Shown: piece by piece, positions 32,680 through 46,100 of the stretch
How positions within the stretch are numbered: the stretch's first letter is position 1
How the letters are laid out: every line of letters begins with the position of its first letter
NCBI GenBank assembly: GCA_900169235.1
Contig: FWCC01000075.1
Span: 124,001-188,000, forward strand
Direction of reading: 5' to 3'
Length of the DNA stretch: 64,000 nucleotides
Origin: Zarea fungicola
Lineage: Eukaryota > Ascomycota > Sordariomycetes > Hypocreales > Cordycipitaceae
The notes under the pieces: model-generated
The model's database searches: none
Told to the model about the DNA's origin: nothing
Seen by the model: only the letters and a program-made list of their open reading frames with translations
Program-made: the position numbers and the translations under genes

Positions 32680-35335
32680 TTAATCTCGCAGCAACATTCC
32701 AACATCCTGCAATTCAGGCCTCGCCGGTGCAGACCCGCCGCGATCAATGCGTCCCCAGCCAGCACCCCACGTCGGACGATGCAACGCCGCCGCCCCTCCT
32801 CCTCCTCCTCCTCCTCCTCCCGTCGCTGGCGTTGTTGTGCCATTGCGACTGCTGCCCCCATGCACGGCCGTCTCGTCAGATGCTGCGTCCGTGTCCCCGC
32901 CGCCCGTCATGGTACGAACGCTCGGTCCGCGGCGCATCATGGCGATTTCCTCGCTGTCCGCCGTGCTGTGCAGTTTCCGCTTCTTATTGTGGTGCTGGCG
33001 TCCGAGGAACCGCCACGGCGACGCCCGACCTGTATGCTCCTCCCCGCCAGCCGCGTCCGACGACGACTCGGCGTGGGCGGCGTGGGCGGCGGCGGCGACC
33101 ATCTGTGGCGACGACATGATGCCGATCCGCGGGGACTGGTCGCCGCGACGATGGCCGCCGCCGCCGCTGCCGCCCCAGCGCCGGGAGCGGTGGTAGTTGA
33201 AGCCGGCAGGCTGCCCGTTGCCCCAGAAGCCAAAGAGCTCGCGGGGGTGCCACCAGGGGCGGGGTCGGCTCATGCCCTTGACGCTGCCGTTGGCGCCGTC
33301 GTTGTAGCTCGTGTGCGGCTCGCCGGAGAGCTCCTCGAGCGTGATGCCCTTTGTCTCGGGCACGAGGAGGGACACAATAGTGCCGAGGAGCATGAAGAGT
33401 GCAAAGAACTGCAGGAGACGGTTCAGTCTCGAGGAGCAGTTGCTGCCACTGCAGTTGGACGTGGGCGTGGCGGCGGTGTGGAGGAGCGGGATGCTGATGC
33501 CCTGGGCCACCACGGCGCCAATCTTGCCCATGGCGGCCGAGATGCCGTGCGCAGTCGCGCGATACCGTGTGGGGAAGCACTCGGCTGGTGATATAAACGT
33601 GGTGGTGTTGGGGCCAGCGTTGAAAAGGAACTGGCCGACAATGTAGAGACCAAGCAGCGAGCCTTCGCTGAGGTGTGGCAACGCCCAGCCGAGGATGCAG
33701 AATACGACGGTGAGGAGGAGGAAGCCAAACACCTGAAGTGGCTTGCGGCCAACAGTGTCGACGGTGAGAATGGCGGTCCAGTAGCCGGGCAGTGAGCCGG
33801 CACAGGCAAGAATGATGAGGCCAATAGCCTGGTTTCGCAGTTTATGATACAATGTCTTGCCAGTGGAGTATCCAATGGCGTGAAGGACGAGATTGTTGTT
33901 CATGCCAAGGCCGTAAAAGGCAAGATCCTAGTGATTGTGGTTAGCTGACATGGTAAGTTTTGCACATCACATGTATCTTACGAGGAAGAACCAAGAGAGT
34001 GTGGTTCCGATGAGGGCTCTCATGTTGCGAGGCTGCAGGAAGAATTTCTTGGCATCGGCCCAGGATGCCTTGGGGACGTCGAGGGTGGAGTAGCGATTAT
34101 TCCTCTTGGAAGTCGAGGAGGGATCTTTTAGTCGGCCGCTGGAGACGTAGGCGCGGATATCTGCGTCGGCTGCGTCGACGTCGTGCTGCACATCAAAGGT
34201 ATAACGGGGGGTTTCGGGGATGGTGATTCTGTACCACATAACAATGCAGGCCGGGATGGCGCCGACGCCGACAATGATGCGCCAGGAGCGGTCGGCGGCA
34301 ACGCGACAGGCACCGTCGCATGGGCCATTGGGGCCGATTCCGCTGTAGGAGCCTTGAAAGGCAATGGTTGTGAGGAGGCCGACGACGGCGGCGAGTAGCT
34401 GGCCAATGCCCTGCATGGAAAAGACGGCCGCAATCATGCCGCCACGCCATCGAGTCGGGGCGAATCTGCGCATGTTAGTGTCCGTATTCTAGGACATGGA
34501 AGGAGAGTTGTCTTACTCGGCAGTAATGACACTGGCAAGGGGATAGTCGCCACCAATTCCAATGCCCTGTTTTTTCGGTCAGTGTCGCACTCGTCAACGG
34601 TGGCTTCAGTGCTACAAACGTACCATGAAGGCGCGCCAGAATATCAACACACCGGGGCTGCTCATTGACGGGCTCCCCGAGGCGATTGCGCAGCTAAAGA
34701 CTGTGAATATTACGACACCGAGCTCGATGCCGTAGACGCGCCGGCGACCGTAGTTGCTACATCCATGTCAGTACAACTGCAAGTCTGGGGATGCCTGGTG
34801 AAGTGATTCAACATACTCGGCCAGCCAGCCAAACAAGATCATGCCTATTACAATTCCGGCACTCGTGGCCCCCTTGAGAGCCTGGCTCACTGTGGCGGGC
34901 AGGTTGCCGCTGCCATCACCGTCCTCGCTGTAATAGGCCAGGCCGACCAGAGGGGCGACCAGGTTGATGGCGAAGATGCTGTATGAATCGAGAAGAAAGC
35001 CAGCGCCGGCTACGAGAACGGCGCGAACGTCTATATAGGTGGGAAGATGGTCAGCTTTTGTTCTTTTCTTGTCCTTTTGTTTTTGTTTTTATTTTTATTT
35101 TGGGCCTTTGTCTCCCTCCACGGAAATTGACATCGGGTCAAGGTCGTTACATACGGCATGTTCCAAACGGGACCTTGTCAACGTCAGAGAGGGCCAAGCG
35201 ACGCCGTAGATTGGCGTCCATGATGTGTGAGTAGTCATTGTAGTAGTTGTGAAAGGCCCTGTTGCCACCCCGCGTGTATAACGTGTCGATTGAATGCGCC
35301 GGAGGTGGCAGCATGTGCTCAGAAGATTCAGGCAT
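32680..35335 (-). CDS. PHO84-like inorganic phosphate:H+ symporter with long C-terminal tail
   Basis: Six exons on the minus strand: 35335-35155, 35030-34817, 34756-34624, 34566-34517, 34465-33982 and 33927-32680, for 769 residues with consistent phases. Signatures of the phosphate:H+ symporter family: GGNRAFHNYYNDYSHIMDAN before helix 1, HVRAVLVAGAGFLLDSYSIF (helix 1), GIGGDYPLASVITAEFAPTR (helix 4 loop), WRIIVGVGAIPACIVMWYRI (helix 6), SWFFLDLAFYGLGMNNN (helix 7) and NTTTFISPAECFPTRYRATA (helix 10-11). VPETKGITLEELSG ends the membrane domain at about residue 520. A further ~250-residue cytoplasmic tail, rich in Gly, Ser, His and Arg, includes nine consecutive Gly encoded by a (CTC)n tract. 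PHO84 proteins import phosphate at the plasma membrane and are induced by phosphate starvation. The tail is far longer than in yeast Pho84 (587 residues in total). Confidence 0.9.
32793..32822. repeat. (CTC)n trinucleotide tract inside the phosphate transporter gene
   Basis: CTC repeats read on the minus strand as GGA/GGG codons for the Gly run in the C-terminal tail; length polymorphism is likely. Confidence 0.75.
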
Positions 35336-35703
35336 GGTTATTCGAGTCCCTGCGACGGGTCGGTGTCTGAATGTGGTGTTGTATAGCAAACGGAAAGATA
35401 CAAGGCGATGGATTGGTTGTAGGTGCTGTGTGGGCGGGCCCTACACGCCCCAAGAGCGCTCAAAATGAAAAAGAAAAAAGATTCTCCCTCCTATTGTTGA
35501 AAAGAAATGATGTATGCAAAAGAAGATGTATTTGAAATTCCTAGCATGATGGTCGGGGCTATTGCGACTAAGACATGGACAGGCTGCCCAGTGGTTGCTG
35601 GCGGTGGCGGGTCGTCAATGCGGAAGAGGTTTCGGGTTGAATTGCCGATGGTGTGTATCGGAGAGAAATGGTCAGACAAGGCGAGCAGGTGATGGAAATG
35701 ACG

Positions 35704-35738
35704 TTTGGATTCAGAATTTGGATTCAGAATTTGGATTG
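35704..35738. repeat. 13-bp tandem repeat, about 2.6 copies
   Basis: Unit TTTGGATTCAGAA repeated head to tail in the upstream region of the phosphate transporter. Confidence 0.75.
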
Positions 35739-36058
35739 TCCGAGTTGTTTCGTTTTGTAGAGCGGATGGATGGCGATGTCGTCGGACAGAATGGATTTAG
35801 CGGTACTGGAGCAGAGTTACAGCGAGTGTGGGTGCTGTAATCAAACCGTTGGGCTGCTACGGTGCGCTGTAAGCCCGCTGTCAGCCGAATCACTGCACCA
35901 GCCTAGGATCTGGCACTTATGCAGGTAATGTGCGAATGCAGGCTGGAGTTGATCGAAAGAAGAAAAAGAAGAATCGTCGTGGATACAATTGACGGGAATG
36001 ACGGATCCTGCAGGATGACCAAGCGGGATTCCAAATGCAACCCCAATGTGTGTCCCTG

Positions 36059-36067
36059 TACTCCGTA
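36059..36067 (-). repeat. TACGGAGTA nonamer site 1
   Basis: Intergenic copy of the nonamer (TACTCCGTA on the plus strand), one of five exact copies in the window. Confidence 0.6.
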
Positions 36068-37292
36068 GTTAGGGCGGCTGTAATGCTCTTAAAAAGACCA
36101 GCACTGCAGGTCTGCTGCATGTAATGTACGTAAGAGACACATGCGCTGCACAAAGGACTCCATCCATCTCCATCGGCTCCGTAAACTGCTTTCTTCATAT
36201 TCATCCGTCCAATAACTCATCCACTCCATTCGTCTTAGAGGGCTCGCTAGTTCAACTGTGGCTTGTGTTTCTTCGACCCCCCTGTTACAAAGCGGGCAGA
36301 GGAAACCGTCGACTTTTGCTTCCGCGACTAAAAACGTGTGATGCTCCGTCCATGGTATGGAACAACCGGACCCAATGTGGCGTGCGCCAACGAACTAACG
36401 CCCTTCTCATCCCCCACGTGTGGCAGACAAAGGGCAAAAGGAATCTTCCGTGCAGGCACACACACCTGCGGTATTTCTGCACCGAGGCCCCCCATCAAGA
36501 CTCCTTATCCTCCCCATCAGTTGGTGCGTGCGCTGAGTCGGCAAGGCCACCATCACGCCCAAGATGCACACGCAGAAAAGGCGCGCCTCACTTTGCCCTT
36601 CTAGAACGTCTGGAAAGCGGGCACAGGCTCCAGAAGACCTCGCCACCTCGTTCCTCGCGGCTCGATGGCTGGGGCTGACAGGATTTCAAACCCTGGGCGA
36701 TTGACAAGGCTTAATTATGTACATATAACCTGTGCCTGGGTTTATGCTTATGCGCAGTATTCGTATCCCGCCTTTTGGTCAGACGTAAATCCCGTTCGAG
36801 TCATAACTCTCCTTCTCTCCATGACTTCCTTGGTTCCCGTGTCTGTTCTGGGGTCGTTCTGGGGGTACAAAGATACACACATTATCCTCTTTTGGGTGAC
36901 TATCTGCAGTGGCTTGACGGGCTTCCAAATCTCAAGTCTCATTATCCATTTACCAACTAAGTTAGCCCCCAACCACTCACCTCCTCCATATGCAATAGTG
37001 GTCAGCAATACCTCCGCGGCTTCATTTCCCTACCAAACTAAAAAAGTCACCTTGAAACGACCCCTGCCTCGGTCAATAACCTGGCTTAAACCTGCCCAAT
37101 CAAGATGTATTTACCCCAACCGTCCACCGATGGTCCAACGATGGTCTCTACCCGTCACCTAGCAGTACTCCCGAGTTACAGCAGCCCCCCAACTGTCCAA
37201 CGGTTCAGCACGGTTCAACCACATGTCGATGGACCAATGTCGATACCCATCAAGAATTGTACAGCCTCCATTTCAGCTCTTGCTCAAAATCT

Positions 37293-39008
37293 CTACCACG
37301 CCGTAATGTCTTCCACCTCGGCCTCGCCAAAGGTGCTCGACTTGGTAATCTGGCCAACCCCCGCCTCCTCCTCTACGACTTGGCCCTCTTTGCTCATAAT
37401 ATCCGGCAGCACCTCCTTGAGGAAATCCAGGATATACCGATTGACCTGCTCAAACTGCAGCAGGAACGCGTCGTGGCCCTCGGGGCTGTCAATGCGTTCC
37501 AGGCGCGCATTCTTGACGTGGGCGGCGATTTCCTCCTGCTCCGCAAAGGTAAACAGCCCGTCGCTTTCAATGCCCAGAACCAGCGTCGGCTGCTCAATCA
37601 GCGCCAGCGCCTCGGCAATGGTCTCTGTGCGGTTGCGCGAGAGGTCGTGCGTGTCGAGCTTGCGCGTCATGGCAATGTAGCAGTTGCTGTCGAAGCGCTT
37701 CACAAACTTGTTGCCCTGGTAGCGGAGGTACGACTGCGCCGAAAAGTATGTGGATGTGGGCAGCTCGTCGCCGCCCGTGAGGCTGCCCACCGTTTTCGGC
37801 CCGTTAAATTGAGGGTCAAGCGACTCCATCGTCACCTGCTTCTCCTCGGCTGTACCCTGTTTTGCCACGTTGTTGTTGTTGCTGCCGTTGCCGTTGCCAT
37901 TGATGTTGCCATTGACGTTGCTGCTCTCCTTGCCATTGGGAGACTGTCTTGAGCTGCTCTCGCTGTTGTTGCGCGACGGCGATTTACGCTTCACATTGTG
38001 ACCGTCGTTGTGAATGTGGAAATGCGCCTCGGACGGCGTCGACGGCCGGGGCCGCTCACGAATCGTCTGTACTTTGGAGGCATCTGGAATGTTGCGTCCG
38101 AACCGCGACTCAAACGAGTTGCGGCTCCGGTAGGTAAGCAAAGCCGACATGCGCGCCGCTCCCAGGCCCGTCGACGGCGGGTCCTCGAATGGGTAGTATC
38201 CATCATCGTACTTGGGGTCCGCGTAGATGCTCTGCCGTTGTGCTTCGCCCCAGCTGATACCCCAAGCACTGTGTCGGCTCGAAGTGGCAATCGGAACAAT
38301 GCACCGAATGTAGTCTCTTCCAAAGTATGCCCACTCCAGCACAAACATGCCTCCTAGGGATCCTCCAATGACGGCAGCAATTTGTTTAATGCCTAGTTCG
38401 TCCAGTAAGAGCTTATGCAGACTGCATGTGTTAGTCTGCCGGCATCAAGGCAATGTCAAGTTTTGTTTGTGGTGACTCACTGGACATCATCACGAATAGT
38501 AGTCAAGGGAAACTCGGGGCCATATCTCCCCCTGGACGCATCATTGTCCTTGGCCGTGACGGGACTGGCCGATCCATACGGGCTTCCCAGACTGTTCATG
38601 CAGACAATGAAGAATCTCGACGTGTCAAAGACTCTGCCAGGACCGCCCAGCAGCGGCCCCCACCAGTCACTGACGTCGGCGCTGCCTGTGAGGGCATGGC
38701 AGATGACCATGGCATTGTCTCCATTCGTATTGAGCTTTCCTCGCGTTGTGTACGCTACAGGGACATTACGTAGGGTGGCGCCTGATTCTAGCTTGAATTC
38801 TGGGATAATGGCGATTTGCTGGTCGGGAATCAGGGCAGCAAATGGGTTCTCCGGCTGGGACGACCGTCTTTCTTACAGGTATTCAGTAGCTGTTCTCTGG
38901 AGGGCATGGGGACTGTTTCTAGACAGAGTAAAATCTCTGGTCCGAACTTGTCGAGTACTGACCGTATTGCTGCGGCTTTGTGCCGTTTGTGAGGCTCTCT
39001 TGGGCCAT
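37293..39008 (-). CDS. met2: Homoserine O-acetyltransferase (MET2-like)
   Basis: Three exons on the minus strand, 39008-38963, 38871-38481 and 38421-37293, give about 521 residues. The last junction (phase 2, gtgagt/tgcag) is firm. The first relies on a gtcagt donor and a taag acceptor, so the N-terminus is less sure. ENPFAALIPDQQIAIIPEF opens the conserved part, then NAMVICHALTGSADVSDWWG and NSLGSPYGSASP. The triad is Ser167 (GGSLGGM), Asp433 (ESDGLF) and His462 (SPEGHDAFLL) of the MetX/Met2 alpha/beta-hydrolase fold. The enzyme acetylates L-homoserine from acetyl-CoA, the first committed step to methionine. An insertion of about 80 residues, rich in Asn, Ser and Gly, at about 258-335 separates the catalytic Ser from the Asp/His part; such inserts occur in fungal Met2. 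It is divergent from THO2. Confidence 0.87.
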
Positions 39009-40115
39009 GCTGAAAGCTGTTGCGATGTCGCTCGATGTCGCTGTGAGATAACAGGCCTGGCGGGGGGGCAGATACGGTGCTTGTATGTACAGACACCGAT
39101 GGCCAATTGGCTGCTTGATCAACAGAGTCTCGCACGAAAATCTGCAAGTCCTGTTGAGTCGCGGCAGTCTTAATATAGCTACTGCCGCACACCAAGTACA
39201 AATGTAGAGCCGAAAAAAAATTGTTGAAGCAATGAACCTTCCGATGGGAACCCTCCGAATGGCGTAATTGAGGGTTCCGATAAAGGCTGCGAGCTTGGTG
39301 GGCTGCAGGTTTCTGTGACTAACTGAATGCCCACTAAAAAGAGTGCCAACTGCCGCCCTGAGTAGGCTGCAAGGGCGCTGTACCTAGGCGGCACTGCGGC
39401 CGTGACAGCACTGAGTGTGCAACGGTTGGCCCTGGGGCCTGCTGAGGCCTGCCGTAGCCCCGCTGCAGGGGAATCCCCACCTGTCCACGGAGGACGGTTG
39501 CTGGGAACCGACTGCACTGGCAGCGATAAGCTGATAAACTGATAAGGATACGGACAAGGCTGATAACGATAAGCCAGAGTCTGGCCGCCTGCCTGCTTGT
39601 TGCTTGCCTGCCCAGAAAAACGGAGCACCGGCCTCCCATTGGCCACGCATCACGTGCCGCCGTGCTCTCGTTTGCCTGGCCCGTGCACCGCCGCCCGCTG
39701 CTGAGCTCTGCGTCGCGCCAGTCTGCCGTCGGCCAAGCCAGATATCGTTGGAGCTTCACTTCATTCTTAGCCTTTGCGACGGGCTCTCCACCACCATTGC
39801 GCGCGCATCGCCACGGGCACCTCAAAGACCACACAGAACAAAGAGCCATCGCAGCACTCAGTGCCGACTGCATTGCGACACCCCCTCACCGTGGTACCCC
39901 AGCCAGTATCCCTGTGTCCTGTTTTGCTCGCTGTGCCACGTTGACAAGCGCATCGATTTTTTTTTTTCCTTCTCCAGGCCCTCTGCGCTTCGCTCTTCTC
40001 ACGCAAGGCCGCCTCTCCACGTGAACAACGAGAGTATTTATTTTCTGTGCAGACTAATTTGCGTGCCCCAATGATCTAAATCGCAGTCCTCCCTTGCACT
40101 TTCGAGCTCCGACCG
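39009..40115. other. Divergent promoter region of MET2-like and THO2
   Basis: GC-rich for 39,330-39,800, then a CT-rich leader including a run of T at 39,957-39,968 ahead of the THO2 start. Overlapping frames on both strands here show no motif and are taken as chance. Confidence 0.55.
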
Positions 40116-43100
40116 ATGCCTCCTAAGCGCAAGAGATCAGAGCAATCTGGAGACGCAGGCCGACCGCCACCCCAAGCTCGGCACCAGCATACGCCCATGG
40201 CGCCATCCGGGAGAGATGACTCTAATAATAGAGCAAACGGTCGATATAATGGACCCTCGAACCGCCGTGACTCGTCTAGCCACCGCGGCAGAAGGAATCA
40301 CAATCAACAGCAGTCCCCGCCTCGCCAACGATCCAACTCCATGGCTCAACAGCAGCCCTCCCAACACGTGAGAGGGCCTTCGGCAAACCCTCCATCTTCT
40401 CCAAGCAAGCCCGTGTCTACTCCCATGGCGGCCCCGGAACGCCCCGTCACAACTGCGAGACCACAACAGCAGCAGCAGCAGCGTCAGCCTGAAGCCGTCA
40501 TGCCGCTGAAGCCTACCGACTATCAGTTTCAGGTAATAACGAATGACCAAATATCAAACTGGTCAGCCACTGGAAGAGACCAAGTCATCTCCCGCGGTAT
40601 CCAGGCTCGAGACGATGTTGATGTCGTGGAGCTGTCCAACCTCTGTCAAGACTTCATACATGCAGTCTTGAGCGGCAGGCTGACGCCCAGCGATGCCGGT
40701 CCGAGTCTCAAAGCAATCATTGGCGACGAGAATACGGAAGTGGTTAAGGACTCTTTTTCGTTTGCTCCTCACACGCTATTCCTCGACGCTCTGGGCATTG
40801 TTTTTGACAATGACTCCGACTGCTACCACCCAGTCCTCCGCCAGTTCCTCACCGCTACCGGCGTCGCCCCGACCCTCATGCGCCAGGTTTTGGATGCGCC
40901 AATCCTGCAACAACTCGGCCTCATCCGGGACACATTTGCCCGACTCGGTGTCAGACAGGCCACAAATCTACTCTATCGCCAGGCGAACTATAACCTCCTG
41001 CGAGAGGAGTCGGAAGGCTACTCGAAACTCATCACGGAATTATTCACCACCAGCAGTGTGCCTCCACCACCACCAGAGCTCGCCCAACATACATTTGAAC
41101 GCGTCAAGGCTCTGATTGGTACTTTTGATCTTGACGTCGGCAGAGTTCTCGACGTCACCCTCGACGTGGCTGCTGCCGTTTTAATCAAGCAATACAAGTT
41201 CTTCATCAAATTCTTGCGAATCAGCTCATGGTGGCCACGCTCTCAGCTGGACCTGAGCTCCCCCTCTCACTCGCCCGGACTTCCAACTTGGGCACAGCCT
41301 GGCTACTTGGACTGGACAACCAGCCCTGAGGACGAAGCTGCCAATGCCCAGGCCAAGCAGTTACGAGATGTTGAATTTTGGAATCGGGCGAGGGAAGTTA
41401 ATCTTTCAGCCTTTTTCGAACTTGGTGGCCGCCAGGCAACCCAAAAGGCCATCCAATCTGCCCTCACAGCAAACGGAGAAAACAACACCGACGGCTCCCT
41501 GGATCTTGAGCAGCAGTGGATCAACGAAACAAATACTCTACCTCCCCCCGGCAACCGTGTTGCTGCCCAGCTGCTCGGCTTCAAGCTGCGATTTTACAAC
41601 TCTGACCTTCGTTCCGAGTTGGATGTTCTCCCCGCCAATCTGCTATATCTTGCCGCTCTACTCGTCAAGGTCGGCTTCATCTCCATAATAGACCTCTACC
41701 CCCACCTTTCGCCCGTTGATGAGAAAATGGAAGAGGTCCGAGAAAACGAAGCAAAGAAGCTGGAAGATGAGGAACGCACCTCCAGAGGCGGTGGCATGAA
41801 CGCCCTGCTCATGGCTGGTGTTCTTCCCCAAGGCGACGACGAAAATCCCAATGCCGTACGCAGGGAAGCACCAACCGCAAAGGCTGAGGCTGAGACGAAA
41901 CCGTCAGCCGAAGAGGCTACCGAAACCAAGGTCAAACTGCCTGAGCCGTTGGAGCAAAAAGTTTCCTTCCTCATCCAGCTCCTGACTATTGGCGCCATCC
42001 CCGAGTCCCTCTTCATCCTCGGCCGATTCCCTTGGATCCCGGAGACTTTCCCCGAAGTTCTCGGTCGCATACACCGCATCCTCAACGTATCCGTCGAAAA
42101 GGTCTTCATCGCAAGCAAGCCCAAGCCAACAACCGATATGACCTGTCCCACCAAGTTCGTGCCTGATCTCGACCAGTCCGCCGTCCCCAAAGGCAGCGTC
42201 AAGCTGACTCGCCTTCCTGCCAAGAAGATCTGGCGCTGGCCATTCCCCGACAAATGCGACACCAACGAGGGCCAGACATATCGCTTCTACTGGGACGAAT
42301 GGTCGGACCACATCCCTGTCTGCCAGACAGTCGACGACGTCTTTACACTCTGCAACACATTCCTCAACATATCAGGCGTCTGCATTGGCAAAGATGAGGT
42401 GCTACTCTCAAAGCTCGCCAGCATCGGCAGCATGAGTTTGGCTCAGGATGACTCGGAGACAAACCTAAAGAGGTGGCATGACTTGCTCAAGAGACTACTA
42501 CTCCCCGCTCTCAGCCACACCAAGGCCAACAGTGCCGTTGTCGACGCCATCTGGGATCTCCTCAAATGCTACCCCGTTACGACCCGCTATTCCCTCTACG
42601 CCGAATGGTTCGAGGGCCAGATATCAAGAATGCCCGCCATGCGAACAGTATTTGCACGTGCCACTGCTGACACGAGAGGTACAATGAAGCGTGTCTCGCT
42701 GACAAACTTGAGCGAGATGGCCAAGCAGCTGGCCAAAACAAGCTACTCCTCACCTGGCATTGTCTTCCGAGTCGCATTTGAACAGCTGGAGTCATACCCG
42801 AATCTCATCGAAGCCTTTGTCGAATGCGCCAGGTACTTTACAGACTTGTCATATGATGTCCTAGTCTGGTCCCTCATGAACTCCCTGGGCAAGTCGAGAA
42901 GCCGCACCCAAGCCGATCACGCACTCACCACTAGTAAGTGGCTGCAGGCTCTGTCCAAGTTCACAGGCAAAGTCTTTCGCCGCTACTCCCGCCTCAACGC
43001 CACTCCTGTTCTTCTCTACGTCAACGACCAGCTATTCCAGGGCAATTCCACCGATCTCATCATCCTCAAAGAGCTCATCTCCTCCATGGGCGGCATTGTT

Positions 43101-46100
43101 GACTTGATTGACTTTACTGACCACCAAATCCTATCCATGGCTGGCCTCCCCTCGCTGCGCAAGCACACTCTTATCCGCGGCGGCGATAGGCGATACGAAA
43201 ACATCAAGAGCTCTAAGCGCCTCGTGGAGGCCTTGTCTGACTCTGGCCTCGCTGCGCGTCTTGTCGTCAATCTTGCGCAGTACCGCCAGGCGACCATCTT
43301 TCAGGTCCCCGAGGGCGAAGCCCACATCAAATTCCTCTCATCCGTCATTGACGACTCGCATCAAACACTCATCCAGTATCTCGACTTTTTGTGGGCCAAT
43401 CTGGAACAACCCGAGTTTGACAAAATTGTGCCCTCCATCTCAGACTTGATACAAGTCTATGGCCTCGATGTCAGCTTGGCCTTCCTCATCGGGCGTGCCA
43501 GCCTGGCTCAACGCGTTTTGCATTGGAACACAGAAGATGCGCCCAGGGTCACCGAGACGCAGGCCGACAAGGACGGCGACTTGGCCATGGCAGAAAAGGC
43601 TCTGAATGCAGATGAGTCGATGCCTGATGTCGCGGCCGTGATTGACCAGAATCAGCTTCGCTCAAATCAGATCAACGAGTCACTGCAGTCACTGGCAGAG
43701 GCTGTTAGGACGACTACCCGGCCCGAGGTCTGGGAAAGGATTACACCGGAACTGGTTACGATATTTTGGGCCCTGCAGCTTGGCGATATTTATTGCCCTG
43801 GCGATATATATAAACAAGAGGCTGATCGCCTCAAGGCTGAAGAATCAGCACTGCTTCGTGATCGCTCTGACATGACACGACGCGGGCAAGAGATTCGTAC
43901 CGAAAAGCGCAAAGAGCTAACCCAATTGCAAATCAATCTACTGGAGGATCGCAAGAGGCATGTCAAAACTCAAGCCAGCTGGAACGAGTATCTTACCGAC
44001 CTCTTTCAATCGTCATTTTTGTCTTCTACCAAGACAGATGCCATCTCGGATTTACTCTTGGAGCAGTGCTTCTTGCCCCGTGTACTCCTTTCTCCCGCCG
44101 ACACAGAATACACGTTTCGCTTCATCAAATTGCTACATCAGAACAATGCCCCCGGATTCAAACTCATGTCCCTTTACAATCGACTCTTCAACGCTAACCG
44201 TCTGCGAACTCTCATCTTTACATGCAGTGTGCGTGAAGCCGACTACTTTGGTCGCTTCCTCAAGCTCATCCTGGAGGACCTGTCCAAGTGGCACAAGAAT
44301 GCACCGCCTCCGCGCACTAGGAACGCCAAGGAGACAAGCTCGCAGGGAGCGTATGACACAGAGGGCATTGGGTCCCGCGAAAACCCCCACCGCGGATTTG
44401 CGCTCACAATGGACGAGAACGACAAGCCCATCACGTTTGTCGAACACGCGCAGTTTAGAGATCTGCTGTTTGGCTGGCACAAGAATCTGAATAGTGCGCT
44501 TAAATCTTGTCTTGGTGGCAGTGAATGGATGCACATCCGCAACGCCATTACCGTTCTCAAGTCAGTGGTTGACTTTTTCCCGGCAATCGACTTTATGGCC
44601 TCGCAGTTTTCCACACAGCTGCAAAAGATTTCGCAACAAGAGGCAGCCCAAAAGACATCACCCGAGAATGAAGTGGGAGGACGCGTGGACCTGTCTGTTG
44701 CCGCACAGGGTGCCTTGTCGGAAATGCAACGAAGAAAGTCAAAGTGGGTTCTGGTGCAGGTTTTCCGCACGAATGCAGACATTGGTGCGAAGGCAAACGA
44801 CAAGTCTGCGCCTACAAACTTGCGACCTACGGCGCCAGACTTCAAGCCGGGGTCCAGGGCGAACGCTAGCAAGGCCGCAGAGGAAGAGGACGGTGAAGTC
44901 CAGGATTCAAGGCTCAAGGCGTCGGCCTCGGCGCCGTCAGGTCCTGCCAGAGATAATCTACCCGCTAGACCCACGCGAAACGGCAGGGAGGCAGGAAAAG
45001 AGGAGAGCGGGACCTCTGGACAATCCCGATCCTCGACCCCTAAGCCAGGGTCCAAGGGAGATCGCGGACTCAATCTTCCCGACCGCCCCAACCTACCCAC
45101 GCGCCCTGATGTTCCCATCCCGGGCCACTACAACGAACGGTTTAATCAATCGCGCGGCCATGAGAGGCGAGATGGCAGAGAAGGTAGAGAGGGTAGAGAG
45201 ACTAGGGAAACTAGGGATGGGAGGGACGGGCGTCCGCGTGAAGCTCGAGACGGAAGAGAGCCCGAGGCTCGTTCTGGCCGAAGTGAACGCGACCGACAAC
45301 GAGAGGCTCCCAGCAGTACTGAGGCTGGCAAATCGGAACGACAACCACGCAGCGCTAGAAGCGGGCGTACAGCCGACGAGGCGGCCACGGCTCCCCCTCC
45401 CGCACCTCCAGCTGCCCCAGCAGAGCCCATGATGAACCCCCAGCGTGCAGCCCTGTTCGCCCAAGACGAGACTGACAAGACTCCTCGCGGTCCACCAGAT
45501 GCAGAACGCTCGAAGCCACGACGATCGGAGCAGCCTAATGCTCTGGAAAACGTTAATCCAGAGAGAGCAGCACTACTGGAGCAGCGTGACGACAAAGCGT
45601 CAGGACGGTCCGGTAGAAACGACGGCCGTGATCGCGATCGCGGTGCTCGAACGCAGTCACCAAGACGGGCTGGCCGTCATGGCGAACAAGCCGTGGCTGG
45701 ACAACCGAACACGCCGGATGAGAGACACGGGCGCAGCCATGCTCCTGACCATCGGTCACAGGGGCGCACCCGAGACAGGTCGCCTAGTAACTCTGGACCT
45801 CCCAACCGTGGTGACAGAGCTCCAGACCGTGGAGCTGCGGACGCTTTCTATGGCGCCCCGCGTGGCCTTGATGCAGAAAGGCGCCATCCAGGACAACATC
45901 AAGACCCCAACTACGGCAGACTCGATCCAGTTGCTGGTGGACCAGAGACACCATCCGGCCCGCGGCCTCGTGGTCGCGGGGCTGCTCGAGGCACACCGAC
46001 CGGACCCGCTTCTCAGCAAGAGAACCGCCCCCCACAATCCGATCAAATGCAGACGCCGACAGCAGATCGGCAACCTCCTTCAGGACCATCCTCTGGACGC

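Larger units (their letters stand above)
35336..37292. other. Intergenic region, no gene recognised
   Basis: Between the phosphate transporter start and the MET2-like stop. It has a 13-bp tandem repeat (35704-35738) and a TACTCCGTA site. Forward frames at 36124-36678 and 36665-37162 are open but show no motif and no expected composition. Confidence 0.5.

Noticed and set aside
36663..36715. tRNA-like 3' half on the minus strand (TTTGAAAT loop and TCAGCCCC end)
   Set aside because: No matching 5' acceptor strand or anticodon arm lies at the right distance.
36665..37162. 165-codon forward frame with hydrophobic stretches
   Set aside because: No family motif, and the tail is low-complexity Pro/Thr/Arg typical of a non-coding GC-balanced region.
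39334..39873. 179-codon reverse frame in the MET2/THO2 promoter
   Set aside because: Overlaps several other open frames in GC-rich DNA and shows no protein motif.
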